From assembly GCF_024807945.1 (NCBI RefSeq), contig NZ_JANUFD010000002.1, positions 496,001 to 560,000 on the forward strand: a stretch of DNA of 64,000 nt, written 5' to 3'. The stretch comes from Pseudomonas sp. JUb42. Lineage in GTDB: Bacteria; Pseudomonadota; Gammaproteobacteria; Pseudomonadales; Pseudomonadaceae. The notes under the pieces were generated by a model. That model saw nothing but the letters and a program-made list of their open reading frames with translations, was not told the origin of the DNA and did not search any database. Every line of letters starts with the position of its first letter. The stretch's first letter is position 1. Made by a program: the position numbers and the translations under genes. Positions 50,093 through 57,941 of the stretch are shown piece after piece.

Positions 50093-51373
50093 TTACAAAA
50101 CCAGATGCGGCAACCACAACGAAATCGCCGGAATATAGGTCACCAGCATCAGCACAATGAACAGCACGCCGTAGAACGGCAGCAGCGCCTTGACCGTGGA
50201 CTCGATGCTGACCTTGCCCACCGCCGAGCCGACGAACAGCACCGCGCCCACCGGCGGCGTGATCAAACCGATGCCCAGGTTGACCAGCATGATCATGCCG
50301 AACTGCACCGGGTCGACGCCGATGCCCAGGATCACCGGCATCAGGATCGGCGTCAGGATCAGGATCAGCGGCGCCATGTCCATCACCGTGCCCAATAGCA
50401 GCAACATGACGTTGATGCACATGAGGATCACATAACGGTTATCCGACAGGGTCAGGAACATGGTGGTGATCTTCGCCGGGATCTCCATCAGGGTCATGAT
50501 GTAGCCGAAACTGGAGGCAAAGCCGATCAGCAGCATGACGATGGAAATGGTCCGCACTGTGCGATGCATCAGCTTGGGCAGCTCGCGCCATTTGTAGTCG
50601 CGATAGATGAACATCGTTACGAAGAACGCCCAGAGCACAGCGATCGCTGCCGACTCGGTGGCGGTGAAAATCCCCGAGAGAATGCCGCCGAGGATGATGA
50701 CCATGGCCATCATGCCCCACAGGGCTTCGCCGCAGATTTTCAGCGCCTGCTTGAGAGGAATCACTTCACCCTTGGGGTAGTTGCGCTTCCTGGCGAAGAT
50801 CAGGCACAGCACCATCAGGCAGGCGCTCATCAACAGGCCCGGAACGATCCCGGCCATGAACAGCGAGGCAATCGATACGGTGCCCCCCGCTGCCAGGGAG
50901 TACAGCACCGAGTTATGGCTGGGCGGTGTCAGCAAGGCCTGCACCGAACCGCTGACCGTCACCGCCGTGGAAAAATCCCGGGGATAACCGTTGCGCTCCA
51001 TCTCCGGAATCAGCACCGAACCTACGGAGGCGGTATCAGCCACGGATGAACCGGAAATCGCCCCGAAGAAGGTCGAGGCCATGATATTGACCAGGGACAG
51101 GCCGCCACGGACAAACCCCACCAACACCCCGGCAAACGCCACCAGACGCCGGGACATGCCGCCCTCGGCCATGATCGCCCCGGCCAGGACGAAGAACGGA
51201 ATCGCCAACAGGGAGAACTTGTTCACGCCCCCGGCGACCTGAATCATCATCGCCGAGAACGGAATGTCGATCCACCAAGCGCCGATCAGCGCAGACATGC
51301 CCAGGGCAAAGGCCACCGGTACGCCGATGAGGATCAGCGCGATAAAACTGCCCAACAGGATGAACGCATCCAT
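50093..51373 (-). CDS. TRAP transporter large permease (DctM family)
   Basis: 426 residues with 12 predicted membrane segments. Diagnostic runs are 'LALGMSALIGAWWIDIPFSA', 'LLAIPFFVLAGAIMAEGGMS', 'GAISGSSVADTASVGSVLIP' and 'LGIGLITPPVGAVLFVGSAV', all conserved in DctM/SiaM. It carries sodium-driven uptake of an organic anion with the binding protein encoded upstream. Its start directly follows the stop of the small permease gene, so the two are coupled. Confidence 0.92.
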   Translation of the reverse strand: MDAFILLGSFIALILIGVPVAFALGMSALIGAWWIDIPFSAMMIQVAGGVNKFSLLAIPFFVLAGAIMAEGGMSRRLVAFAGVLVGFVRGGLSLVNIMASTFFGAISGSSVADTASVGSVLIPEMERNGYPRDFSTAVTVSGSVQALLTPPSHNSVLYSLAAGGTVSIASLFMAGIVPGLLMSACLMVLCLIFARKRNYPKGEVIPLKQALKICGEALWGMMAMVIILGGILSGIFTATESAAIAVLWAFFVTMFIYRDYKWRELPKLMHRTVRTISIVMLLIGFASSFGYIMTLMEIPAKITTMFLTLSDNRYVILMCINVMLLLLGTVMDMAPLILILTPILMPVILGIGVDPVQFGMIMLVNLGIGLITPPVGAVLFVGSAVGKVSIESTVKALLPFYGVLFIVLMLVTYIPAISLWLPHLVL

Positions 51374-51901
51374 TTATGCCGCCCCTTCGCTTTCTTCTAC
51401 CAGGTCGAAACGCACGACCCGGCGATTGCTTTGGTCGCCCAGAAAGAGCTTTTCCAGGACGAAGATCAAAGTCAGGAAACCACCCACGGGAATCGGCAGG
51501 TAAGTGACACCGACGCGCAGCGCAGGCAACGAACCCAGGAACTGATTCCAGGTGGCGGCGCACAGCTTGATGCCCCAAATGGTCATGAACAGGCAGATGA
51601 TTGCCATGAAGACCTGGGTCAGGATGCTGACCCGCTGGCGGACGAGCGGCTCCATGCGGTCGGTGAGCATGGCCACCGCCATGTGCGCACCGGCTCGGTA
51701 GCTGGCGGCGGCGCCGATAAAGGTAAACACCATCATCAGCAGAATCGCCGTGGGCTCCGGCCAGCCGGAGCCAGAGCCCAGTACGTAGCGAGCGAAAATG
51801 CCCCAGGGGATGATCAGCGAGATAGTCAGGACCGCCAGACCGGCGACCCAGATACAAGCCATGTAGATCTTGTCGTTGAGGCGTAGCAGCGTGTTTTTCA
51901 T
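51374..51901 (-). CDS. TRAP transporter small permease (DctQ family)
   Basis: 175 residues with four predicted membrane helices: 'MACIWVAGLAVLTISLIIPW', 'PTAILLMMVFTFIGAAASYR', 'ILTQVFMAIICLFMTIWGIK' and 'VTYLPIPVGGFLTLIFVLEK'. The plan fits DctQ. It abuts the large permease gene without a gap and follows the binding-protein gene at 67 bases, giving the common dctP-dctQ-dctM order. Confidence 0.9.
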   Translation of the reverse strand: MKNTLLRLNDKIYMACIWVAGLAVLTISLIIPWGIFARYVLGSGSGWPEPTAILLMMVFTFIGAAASYRAGAHMAVAMLTDRMEPLVRQRVSILTQVFMAIICLFMTIWGIKLCAATWNQFLGSLPALRVGVTYLPIPVGGFLTLIFVLEKLFLGDQSNRRVVRFDLVEESEGAA

Positions 51902-51968
51902 CAGGCTTCACCGTAAGAAGCACGCCGGGCGCGGGGCCGGGCGTGCAGAGGCGTCAGGGGAGACAGGC

Positions 51969-52943
51969 TTACTGAACGGCGTCGATACGTTTGATCAGCT
52001 CGGCGAATTGCGCGCCGTATTTGTCCCGCACCGGCTGGGTGGCATCGAAGAAGGGTTTCTTGTCCACCGTGATGAATTCCACGCCTGCGGCCTTGAGCTT
52101 CTCTTCGGCACTGGCCGACTTGGCGTCCCATAGGGTGCGCTCTTCCATCTGCGCATCACGCGCGGCCTTTTTCACCAGCGCCTGCTCTTCGGGCTTGAGC
52201 TTGTCCCAGGTGGTTTTGGACATGACCACCGGTTCCGGCAGGATCAGGTGCCCGGTCAGGGTGTAGTACTTGGCGTTCTGGTAGTGGTTGTGTTCGAGCA
52301 GGGTTGGCGGGTTGTTCTCGGCGCCATCGATCACCCCGGTCTGCAGGGCGCTGAAGATTTCCCCGGTGTCCATGGCAATGCCGTTGCCGCCCATGTCATT
52401 GATGGTGTCGATGAACAGCGGGTTGCCCTGAACGCGGATTTTCATGCCCTTGAGATCGGCAAGGGAGCGCACCGGCTTCTTGGTGTACAGGTTGCGCGTG
52501 CCGCCGTCCATCCAGGCCAGGGCGACCATTTTCGTATCGGAGTTGGTGATCTTGTCGAGGATCTCCTGACCGATCTCGCCGTCGATGATCTTGCGCATAT
52601 GGGCCTGGTCACGGAACACGAACGGCATATTGAATACGTTCACTTCCGGCACCACCGGCCCGACTACCCCGAGGCTGACCCGAGCCATCTGGATGGCACC
52701 CAGTTGCACCTGCTCGATCACCTCTTTCTCGGAGCCGAGCACGCCGCCGGCGAACATCTTGAAACTGATATCGCCCTTGCTCTCTTTCTCCAGGACTTTG
52801 CCCATATTGCTTTCGGCGACCACGGTGGGGTAACCGGCGGGATGGATTTCGGCGAACTTGATCTTGGTCTCGGCCTGGGCCGACGCCGCCAGGCACATGG
52901 CGAGGGGAAGTGCAGCGACGAGGAAGGTGCGTTTGAAGTCCAT
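51969..52943 (-). CDS. TRAP transporter substrate-binding protein (DctP family)
   Basis: 324 residues from ATG 52943 (GGAG upstream). A signal peptide, 'TFLVAALPLAMCLAASAQA', precedes the DctP fold: 'KIKFAEIHPAGYPTVVAES', 'GAIQMARVSLGVVGPVVPEV', 'LKGMKIRVQGNPLFIDTIND' with the conserved Arg that binds the substrate carboxylate, and 'IDGAENNPPTLLEHNHYQ'. The Arg predicts an acidic substrate. The neighbouring OprD porin and aldose epimerase point to a sugar acid such as a uronate or aldonate, but this is inference. Confidence 0.92.
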   Translation of the reverse strand: MDFKRTFLVAALPLAMCLAASAQAETKIKFAEIHPAGYPTVVAESNMGKVLEKESKGDISFKMFAGGVLGSEKEVIEQVQLGAIQMARVSLGVVGPVVPEVNVFNMPFVFRDQAHMRKIIDGEIGQEILDKITNSDTKMVALAWMDGGTRNLYTKKPVRSLADLKGMKIRVQGNPLFIDTINDMGGNGIAMDTGEIFSALQTGVIDGAENNPPTLLEHNHYQNAKYYTLTGHLILPEPVVMSKTTWDKLKPEEQALVKKAARDAQMEERTLWDAKSASAEEKLKAAGVEFITVDKKPFFDATQPVRDKYGAQFAELIKRIDAVQ

Positions 52944-52983
52944 GGATATCTCCGGTGTTGTTATTTTTATGTGCGTCATCCGT

Positions 52984-52995
52984 TGTCGTATGACA
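52984..52995. promoter_or_regulatory. TGTCGTATGACA, candidate GntR-type operator of the TRAP genes
   Basis: Nearly perfect 12-base palindrome (one mismatched pair) 41-52 bases upstream of the DctP start. A related site, TGTTGTACGACG on the minus strand, lies upstream of the porin gene at 54934-54945, and both are followed on the plus strand by GGATTATTGAC. Shared control by one regulator is likely; FadR-like GntR proteins favour such sites. Confidence 0.5.
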
Positions 52996-53230
52996 TCAGT
53001 GGATTATTGACGGGTGCGGAAGTTTGTCAACGTGGCACGTATTGAACTGGTTCACTTGATTGACCAAGGTTGCAGCCACGGCCAATAAGGTTCTTGTCAA
53101 GATTGAGCGTATCAATCCTGTTACAACTGCCAAGTTTCGGAAATAATTAGTTACACAACAGCTTTCATATCGAAGTCTAACGAGACCAGAAACAAATACT
53201 GCGGGGGCGCTAACTGTGGGAGCTCATTCT

Positions 53231-53320
53231 GTGGGAGCGAATTCATTCGCGAAGGGGCCGGTACATTCGATGCATCTTCGTCGCCTGTAACACCGCTTTC
53301 GCGAATGAATTCGCTCCCAC
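53231..53320. repeat. REP inverted pair (family A)
   Basis: GTGGGAGCGAATTCATTCGC and its complement, 90 bases overall, between the TRAP genes and the 3' end of the porin gene. Confidence 0.9.
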
Positions 53321-53367
53321 AAAACTCTGCCCTGCCGACCGTCACTGTCGGGCAGGGCAAATGCTCC

Positions 53368-54636
53368 TCAGAGCAACGAAATCGGATAGCTGATAAAGAT
53401 CCGGTTCTCATCAAACTCGTTGGTGCTGAAGTCCCTGCGCATGCTGGAGTTGCGCCAGCGCAGGCTGAGATTCTTGAACGTGCCACTCTGGAACACGTAG
53501 GCCAGTTCCGACTCGCGTCCCCATTCCTTGCCGTCGGTGATGGTGCCGGTGTGCACGTTGTCGCCGCTGATATAGCGGTTCATCAGGGTCAGGCCCGGTA
53601 CACCGAACACGGCGAAATCAAAATCGTGGCGCAACTGCCAGGAGCGTTCCTGGGCGTTGTCGTAGCTGGCGTTGTAGCTGTCGTTTGCCAGGGTCCCGCC
53701 GCTGGTGCCGTTGACCCGCATCCACGCGCTGTCGCCGGTCAGGCGTTGCAGGCCGACGTAGAAGGTGCTGCCGCCGTACTTGGCCGAGAGCAGTGCGTAG
53801 CGGGTCTTGTTGTCCATTTCCCCGGCCAGTTTGCGGCCGTCTTCCTTGCCGATGAAGTAGCCCAGGTTGGCGCCCAGGGTCCAGTCGCCGAAGGTCTGTT
53901 TGTGCAGCAGGTTGAGGAATTCCTGTTGGTAGATATCTTCCAGTTGCGCGTACCAGACGCCGATCTGCGTGCGCTTGTCGTTGAAGCTGTACTCACCGCC
54001 GCCGAAGTTGAAGCGGTCGGAGGTGAAGGCGCCTTTGCCGTTCATCGACATGTCTTCCATGCTCGCGTCGTTGCGCGGGCTGTTGCCACGGAACTGACCG
54101 CCGTAGACCGTCAGGTTGGCGATGTCCTTGGAGGTGATCTGCCCGCCGCGGAAAGTCTGCGGCAGGGAACGGCCATCGTCCGAACGCAGGATCGGCAGCA
54201 CCGGCATCCACTCGCCGACCTTCAGTTCGGTGTTGGAGACCTTGGCCTTGAGCGCCACGCCCAGACGGCCGAAGTTGTCCGCCGGGCGCCCGTCATCGTG
54301 AATCGGTAGCAGTTGCGTGCCCCCGGTGCCCTTGCCGCCATCGAGCTTCTGCGAATACAGCCCGAGTACGTCGACACCAAAACCGACCCAGCCCTGAGTG
54401 AAGCCGGACTTGGCGTCGAGAATGAAGTTCTGCGTCCATTCCTCGGCGTAGTTCTGCGGCGCCCGACTCGACGGGTAGGCCGGGTTGGTGAAGTTGCGGT
54501 TGAAGTAGGCGTTGCGCAGGTTGAGCGTGGCTTTGCTGTCTTCCAGAAAACCTTCGGCCTGGCTCAACATAGGCATGAACAGCGCCATGCCGCTGGCACC
54601 CAGAAGAACCAGTGAACGAGTAGTGGGAGTTGTCAT
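53368..54636 (-). CDS. OprD family outer-membrane porin
   Basis: 422 residues, typical OprD length. The signal peptide is 'LVLLGASGMALFMPMLSQAE'. The mature start 'DSKATLNLRNAYFNRNFTNP' and 'EEWTQNFILDAKSGFTQGWV' are characteristic of the family, as are 'LPQTFRGGQITSKDIANLTV', the conserved 'WQLRHDFDFAVFGVPGLTLM', and a C-terminal beta strand 'NRIFISYPISLL'. It forms an 18-strand pore for acidic or aromatic small molecules. It heads the same-strand cluster with the TRAP genes and shares an upstream sequence motif with them. Confidence 0.95.
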   Translation of the reverse strand: MTTPTTRSLVLLGASGMALFMPMLSQAEGFLEDSKATLNLRNAYFNRNFTNPAYPSSRAPQNYAEEWTQNFILDAKSGFTQGWVGFGVDVLGLYSQKLDGGKGTGGTQLLPIHDDGRPADNFGRLGVALKAKVSNTELKVGEWMPVLPILRSDDGRSLPQTFRGGQITSKDIANLTVYGGQFRGNSPRNDASMEDMSMNGKGAFTSDRFNFGGGEYSFNDKRTQIGVWYAQLEDIYQQEFLNLLHKQTFGDWTLGANLGYFIGKEDGRKLAGEMDNKTRYALLSAKYGGSTFYVGLQRLTGDSAWMRVNGTSGGTLANDSYNASYDNAQERSWQLRHDFDFAVFGVPGLTLMNRYISGDNVHTGTITDGKEWGRESELAYVFQSGTFKNLSLRWRNSSMRRDFSTNEFDENRIFISYPISLL

Positions 54637-54933
54637 TATTGTTGTGCTCCTTTTTTAGACAAAGCGAACCCTGCTGTCGTTATTAATAAGCGACAGGTAA
54701 TAGAAAGATTTTGATGACCCTGTTATTCAGGGCACCGAAGTCGACGGTCGAAACTAACCGAAGGCAGAATCGCGGCTACATAACAGCCGTGAATAGCGAT
54801 GGATCAGCGGGCGGGATAGAGAAGAATTAAAGCGAGAAAGAGAACTACCGGGGACAGAAGGTGCAACACTGACAGAGGACTCAATGGTCATGGTGACATT
54901 CCCTGTTATTTTATTTTTATTGTCGTTATACGT

Positions 54934-54945
54934 CGTCGTACAACA
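54934..54945. promoter_or_regulatory. Operator-like site upstream of the porin gene
   Basis: CGTCGTACAACA on the plus strand (TGTTGTACGACG on the minus) matches the pattern TGTYGTAYGACR also seen before the TRAP binding-protein gene. It is followed by GGATTATTGAC (54953-54963), exactly as in the other copy. Confidence 0.45.
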
Positions 54946-55127
54946 TTTTCAGGGATTATTGACAGCTATTGGGCTGCTGTCAAACAGGGAAAAACGGCAA
55001 ATGCACCTTTGGCGATGAATGACCGCAATAGCAAGCTTGCTACTTAAATTGGCCGTGGCCTTGGTCTAACTAAGCAAAGCGTCTAGGCCGGGCAATGGCG
55101 AACGGAACACCGCAACCTCAAGGCAAA

Positions 55128-55158
55128 AAAAAACCCGCCAGGCCTTGGCGGGTTTTTT
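55128..55158. terminator. Bidirectional Rho-independent terminator
   Basis: AAACCCGCCA and TGGCGGGTTT form a perfect 10-bp stem around GGCCT, flanked by a run of A on the left and T on the right. It lies just past the stop of the MBL hydrolase gene (55163, minus strand), which it should terminate. Confidence 0.9.
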
Positions 55159-55162
55159 CCGG

Positions 55163-56281
55163 TTATGCGTGTCGCCCTTCCCTGCGCATGCGCCAGCGAC
55201 GGCAGCCATGGTCCGACGTCTCATTGGCGGGGGCCAGTTCCAGCACATCCTCGGCCTGCTGATCCACGCCCTTCCACCAGGTCTCGCCCTGATTGGGAAA
55301 TTGCAGGTAGAACGGCATGCCCATCATCGGCGTGGTCACGGCAATATTCTTCTCCCAGGCCAGGGCCAGGATGCGGTCGAAGGGTTCGTGCCAGGTATGC
55401 ATGGACAGGTCGAAGGTGCCGTTGTGGATCGGCAGTAGCCAGCGGCCACGTAAGTCGATATGCGCCTGCAGGGTTTCTTCCGGCTGCATATGCACATTGG
55501 GCCACTCGACGTTGTAGGCACCGGTTTCCATCAGCGTCAGATCAAACGGCCCGTACTGCTCGCCGATACGCTTGAAGCCGTCGAAATAACCAGTGTCGCC
55601 GCTGAAGAAAATCCGTTGGTTGCCATTGAGCATGACCCAGGATGCCCACAGGGTCTGGTTGCCATCACTGAGGCTGCGCCCGGAAAAGTGTTGCGATGGC
55701 GTAGCGACAAAGCGCATGCCGCCAATCTCCGCCGATTGCCACCAGTCCAGCTGCGAGACCTTCTCGGCCGGCACGCCCCACTCGATCAGGGTATCGCCCA
55801 CGCCCAGCGGCGCGAGAAAGTGCTCAGCCTTGGCCTCCAGGGCCTTGATCGCCATATGGTCGAGGTGGTCGTAATGGTTGTGCGAGAGAATCACCGCCTT
55901 AATCGGCGGCAGCTCTTCGATGCTAATGGGCGGCTGATGGAAACGCTGCGGCCCGGCCCATTGCACTGGCGAGGCGCGCTCGGCGAAGACCGGATCGGTC
56001 AGCCAGAACTGGCCGCGCAGCTTGAGCAGCACAGTGGAATGGCCGAGGCGATAAACAGTGTTGTCCGGGGCCGCCAGCAGTTGCTGGCGCGACAGCGGTT
56101 GGACCGGGATCTTGCCCGCTGGACGGGTGTGTTTGGGTTTGTTGAAGGTCATGTCCCAGAAGATGCCCAGGGTTCTGAGAAAGCCCGACGGGCTCATCGG
56201 CGCAGGGTTGCGATAGCGCCCGTTCTGTTGTTGCAGGGTGGGCAATTGAGGGGCGTCGGGGGTGCGTTTTATCGTGGCCAT
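55163..56281 (-). CDS. MBL-fold metallo-hydrolase (NAPE-PLD/UlaG-like)
   Basis: 372 residues. The metal site HxHxDH is 'AVILSHNHYDHLDHMAI'; further ligands are in 'VATPSQHFSGRSLSDG', 'IFFSGDTGYFDGFKRIGEQ' and 'GRWLLPIHNGTFDLSMHTW'. The N-terminal 'RLGHSTVLLKLRGQFWLTDP' matches the NAPE-hydrolysing phospholipase D-like and UlaG branch. Substrates in bacteria are unproven; phosphodiesters or lactones are possible. ATG 56281 has AGGAG ten bases upstream. It is divergent from a TetR gene at 56467 with a clear dyad between. Confidence 0.87.
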   Translation of the reverse strand: MATIKRTPDAPQLPTLQQQNGRYRNPAPMSPSGFLRTLGIFWDMTFNKPKHTRPAGKIPVQPLSRQQLLAAPDNTVYRLGHSTVLLKLRGQFWLTDPVFAERASPVQWAGPQRFHQPPISIEELPPIKAVILSHNHYDHLDHMAIKALEAKAEHFLAPLGVGDTLIEWGVPAEKVSQLDWWQSAEIGGMRFVATPSQHFSGRSLSDGNQTLWASWVMLNGNQRIFFSGDTGYFDGFKRIGEQYGPFDLTLMETGAYNVEWPNVHMQPEETLQAHIDLRGRWLLPIHNGTFDLSMHTWHEPFDRILALAWEKNIAVTTPMMGMPFYLQFPNQGETWWKGVDQQAEDVLELAPANETSDHGCRRWRMRREGRHA

Positions 56282-56369
56282 GCGCTGCGGACTCCTGGGT
56301 GCCTGCACTTCAGATCGCCGGTCGAGTTTCGCTCGTTTGCCGACCTGAAGAAATGTAACAATGCATTAC

Positions 56370-56384
56370 ACTACACAGTGTAGT
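56370..56384. promoter_or_regulatory. Perfect dyad ACTACAC-A-GTGTAGT
   Basis: Seven-base perfect arms around a single A, between the divergent MBL gene (start 56281) and TetR gene (start 56467). A second weaker dyad, TGTAA..TTACA (56354-56370), adjoins it. A TetR operator controlling both genes is the natural reading. Confidence 0.65.
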
Positions 56385-56466
56385 TTTTATAGCTTGCATC
56401 ATCGCCGTCAGCAAGTAAACTGCTGAGTGTAATTTTTCTCGAAACGCATGTTTGAAGCAGAGTCTT

Positions 56467-57081
56467 ATGAAAGCCCCGGAACGCCTCACCGACCGTAAAC
56501 GCGAAGCCATCGTCCAGGCTGCCATTGCCGAATTCCGCAGCAATGGCTTCGAAATCACCAGCATGGACAAGGTCGCTGCCACCGCCGGGGTCTCCAAACG
56601 TACCGTCTATAACCACTTCCCGAGCAAGGAAGAGCTGTTCGCCGAAATCCTCATGCGCCTGTGGTCCTTGGCCGATGAGCAGAACGAGATTGCCTACCAG
56701 CCCGGCGAATCCCTGCGCAGCCAGTTGCGCGCCAAGCTGAGGGTCAAGATGAACACCCTCAGCGACAGCAACTTCCTTGATCTGGCCCGAGTGGCCATCG
56801 GCGCGACTATCCATTCCCCCGACCGCGCCCAAGTCTGGGTCAATCGCCTGAACCAGCGCGAAGAACGCTTCACCACCTGGGTTCAGGATGCGCAGAAGGA
56901 CGGCCGTTTCAAGCCGGTGGACCCCAGCTTCGCCGCCCATCAGTTGCACGCCCTGCTCAAGGCCTTCTCGTTCTGGCCTCAGGTCACGCTGAACGAGCCG
57001 ACCCTGTCCGAAGCGCGCCAGGACGAAGTGCTGGAAGCGACCCTGGACATGTTTCTGGGTTGGTACGAAATCCCCAGGTAA
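56467..57081 (+). CDS. TetR/AcrR family transcriptional regulator
   Basis: 204 residues. HTH: 'AIVQAAIAEFRSNGFEITSM' then 'KVAATAGVSKRTVYNHFPSK'. The C-terminal region has 'RAQVWVNRLNQREERFTTWV' and 'FAAHQLHALLKAFSFWPQVT', the AefR-like TetR_C pattern. ATG 56467 is chosen over a TTG five codons upstream. It is divergent from the MBL hydrolase gene and is expected to repress it through the dyad at 56370-56384; its own last bases sit six bases before the stop of the convergent inhA. Confidence 0.88.
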   Translation: MKAPERLTDRKREAIVQAAIAEFRSNGFEITSMDKVAATAGVSKRTVYNHFPSKEELFAEILMRLWSLADEQNEIAYQPGESLRSQLRAKLRVKMNTLSDSNFLDLARVAIGATIHSPDRAQVWVNRLNQREERFTTWVQDAQKDGRFKPVDPSFAAHQLHALLKAFSFWPQVTLNEPTLSEARQDEVLEATLDMFLGWYEIPR

Positions 57082-57087
57082 ACGGCC

Positions 57088-57768
57088 TTACCCCTGCCGC
57101 GCCAACCAACGCTCGACGATGGCCTGACGATTGGCCAGAACCGCAGCCCCGCGTTGCCGGGTGCTTTGCAGCACCTCGGCCGGAGCCGTGGACGGATGGC
57201 CAGCGTTGAAAGGCGGCTGCGGGGCGTACTCCAGATGCAGTTGCACCACCTGAGCAAGGTGATCATCCAACAGCTCGGCGAGCAGGGTCAGGGCAAAATC
57301 GATACCCGCCGTCACGCCGCCGCCCGTCATCATATTGCCGTCCCGCACCACTCGCTCATGCACCACGGTCGCGCCAAAGGCTTGCAGCAGTTCCTGCGAA
57401 GCCCAATGGGTAGTCGCCCGCCGCCCGTGCATCAACCCCGCCGCACCCAGTACCAGCGCCCCGGTGCAGACCGAGGTGATGTAGCGCACGGTCTTTGCCT
57501 GCTGCTGGACGAACGCCAGCGTTTGCGAGTCTTCAAGCAAGGGATCGACGCCCAGGCCACCAGGGATGCAGATCACATCCAGCGGTGGGCAATCGGCGAA
57601 GGTGCAGGTCGGCAGCAGGGTCAGCCCGGTGCTGGAGACGATGGGCTCGAGGGTCTTCCACAGCAGGTGCACCTTGATATCGGGCACGCTGGCAAAAACC
57701 TCGTAGGGACCGGTCAGGTCTAGTTGCTGGACGTTGGGGAAGACCAGCAGGCCGATATTGATAGTCAT
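57088..57768 (-). CDS. inhA: Isonitrile hydratase (DJ-1/PfpI family)
   Basis: 226 residues, matching InhA of P. putida (228). It adds water to isonitriles to give N-substituted formamides. Key pieces: 'VFPNVQQLDLTGPYEVFASV' with the active-site acid, nucleophile Cys in 'YITSVCTGALVLGAAGLM', 'GRRATTHWASQELLQAFGA' and 'GGGVTAGIDFALTLLAELLD'. ATG 57768 has GAGAGG upstream. It is divergent from a GlxA-family regulator at 57942, the usual partner. The product class, formamides, links it conceptually to the fmd locus at 36-48 kb. Confidence 0.88.
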   Translation of the reverse strand: MTINIGLLVFPNVQQLDLTGPYEVFASVPDIKVHLLWKTLEPIVSSTGLTLLPTCTFADCPPLDVICIPGGLGVDPLLEDSQTLAFVQQQAKTVRYITSVCTGALVLGAAGLMHGRRATTHWASQELLQAFGATVVHERVVRDGNMMTGGGVTAGIDFALTLLAELLDDHLAQVVQLHLEYAPQPPFNAGHPSTAPAEVLQSTRQRGAAVLANRQAIVERWLARQG

Positions 57769-57796
57769 AAATACCTCTCGGATTGGAATGGGATTT

Positions 57797-57853
57797 GTCG
57801 CAGGAGCCCCTTCGGCCGCGAGACCGCCTTCCCGACTAAGGCCGGTCCCACAG
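57797..57853. repeat. Partial REP-like element (family D relative)
   Basis: GCAGGAGCCCCTTCGGCCGC followed by TTCCCGACTAAGGCCGGTCC, imperfectly inverted, in the inhA-regulator divergent gap. Only the right arm resembles family D closely. Confidence 0.5.
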
Positions 57854-57941
57854 GGCTCGTGTAGACAACCAAACTCTATCCTGCGAGGATTTGGCGGGTA
57901 CGCCACAAGACCCACTTTTCACGCCAAAGCGAATCAACGCC

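Larger units (their letters stand above)
52944..53367. other. Intergenic region with operator-like site and REP pair
   Basis: 424 bases without a gene. It holds TGTCGTATGACA (52984-52995) with GGATTATTGAC next to it (53001-53011), repeated upstream of the porin gene, and a REP pair (53231-53320) near the porin stop. Confidence 0.65.
54637..55162. other. Long upstream region of the porin gene
   Basis: 526 bases without a convincing gene. It contains the porin ribosome site (AGGAGCACAAC near 54650), an operator-like site at 54934-54945, a possible 45-codon minus-strand ORF (54891 down to 54754) of doubtful reality, and the bidirectional terminator at 55128-55158. If the operator marks the promoter, the porin message has a leader of about 280 bases. 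Confidence 0.5.

Noticed and set aside
51969..52943. C4-dicarboxylate-specific DctP
   Set aside because: DctP family names do not fix the substrate, and the aldose epimerase and porin context favours a sugar acid; left general.
54754..54891. Possible leader peptide ORF of about 45 codons upstream of the porin gene
   Set aside because: Ser/Arg-rich composition without a ribosome site or a run of regulatory codons; kept only as a remark in the intergenic entry.
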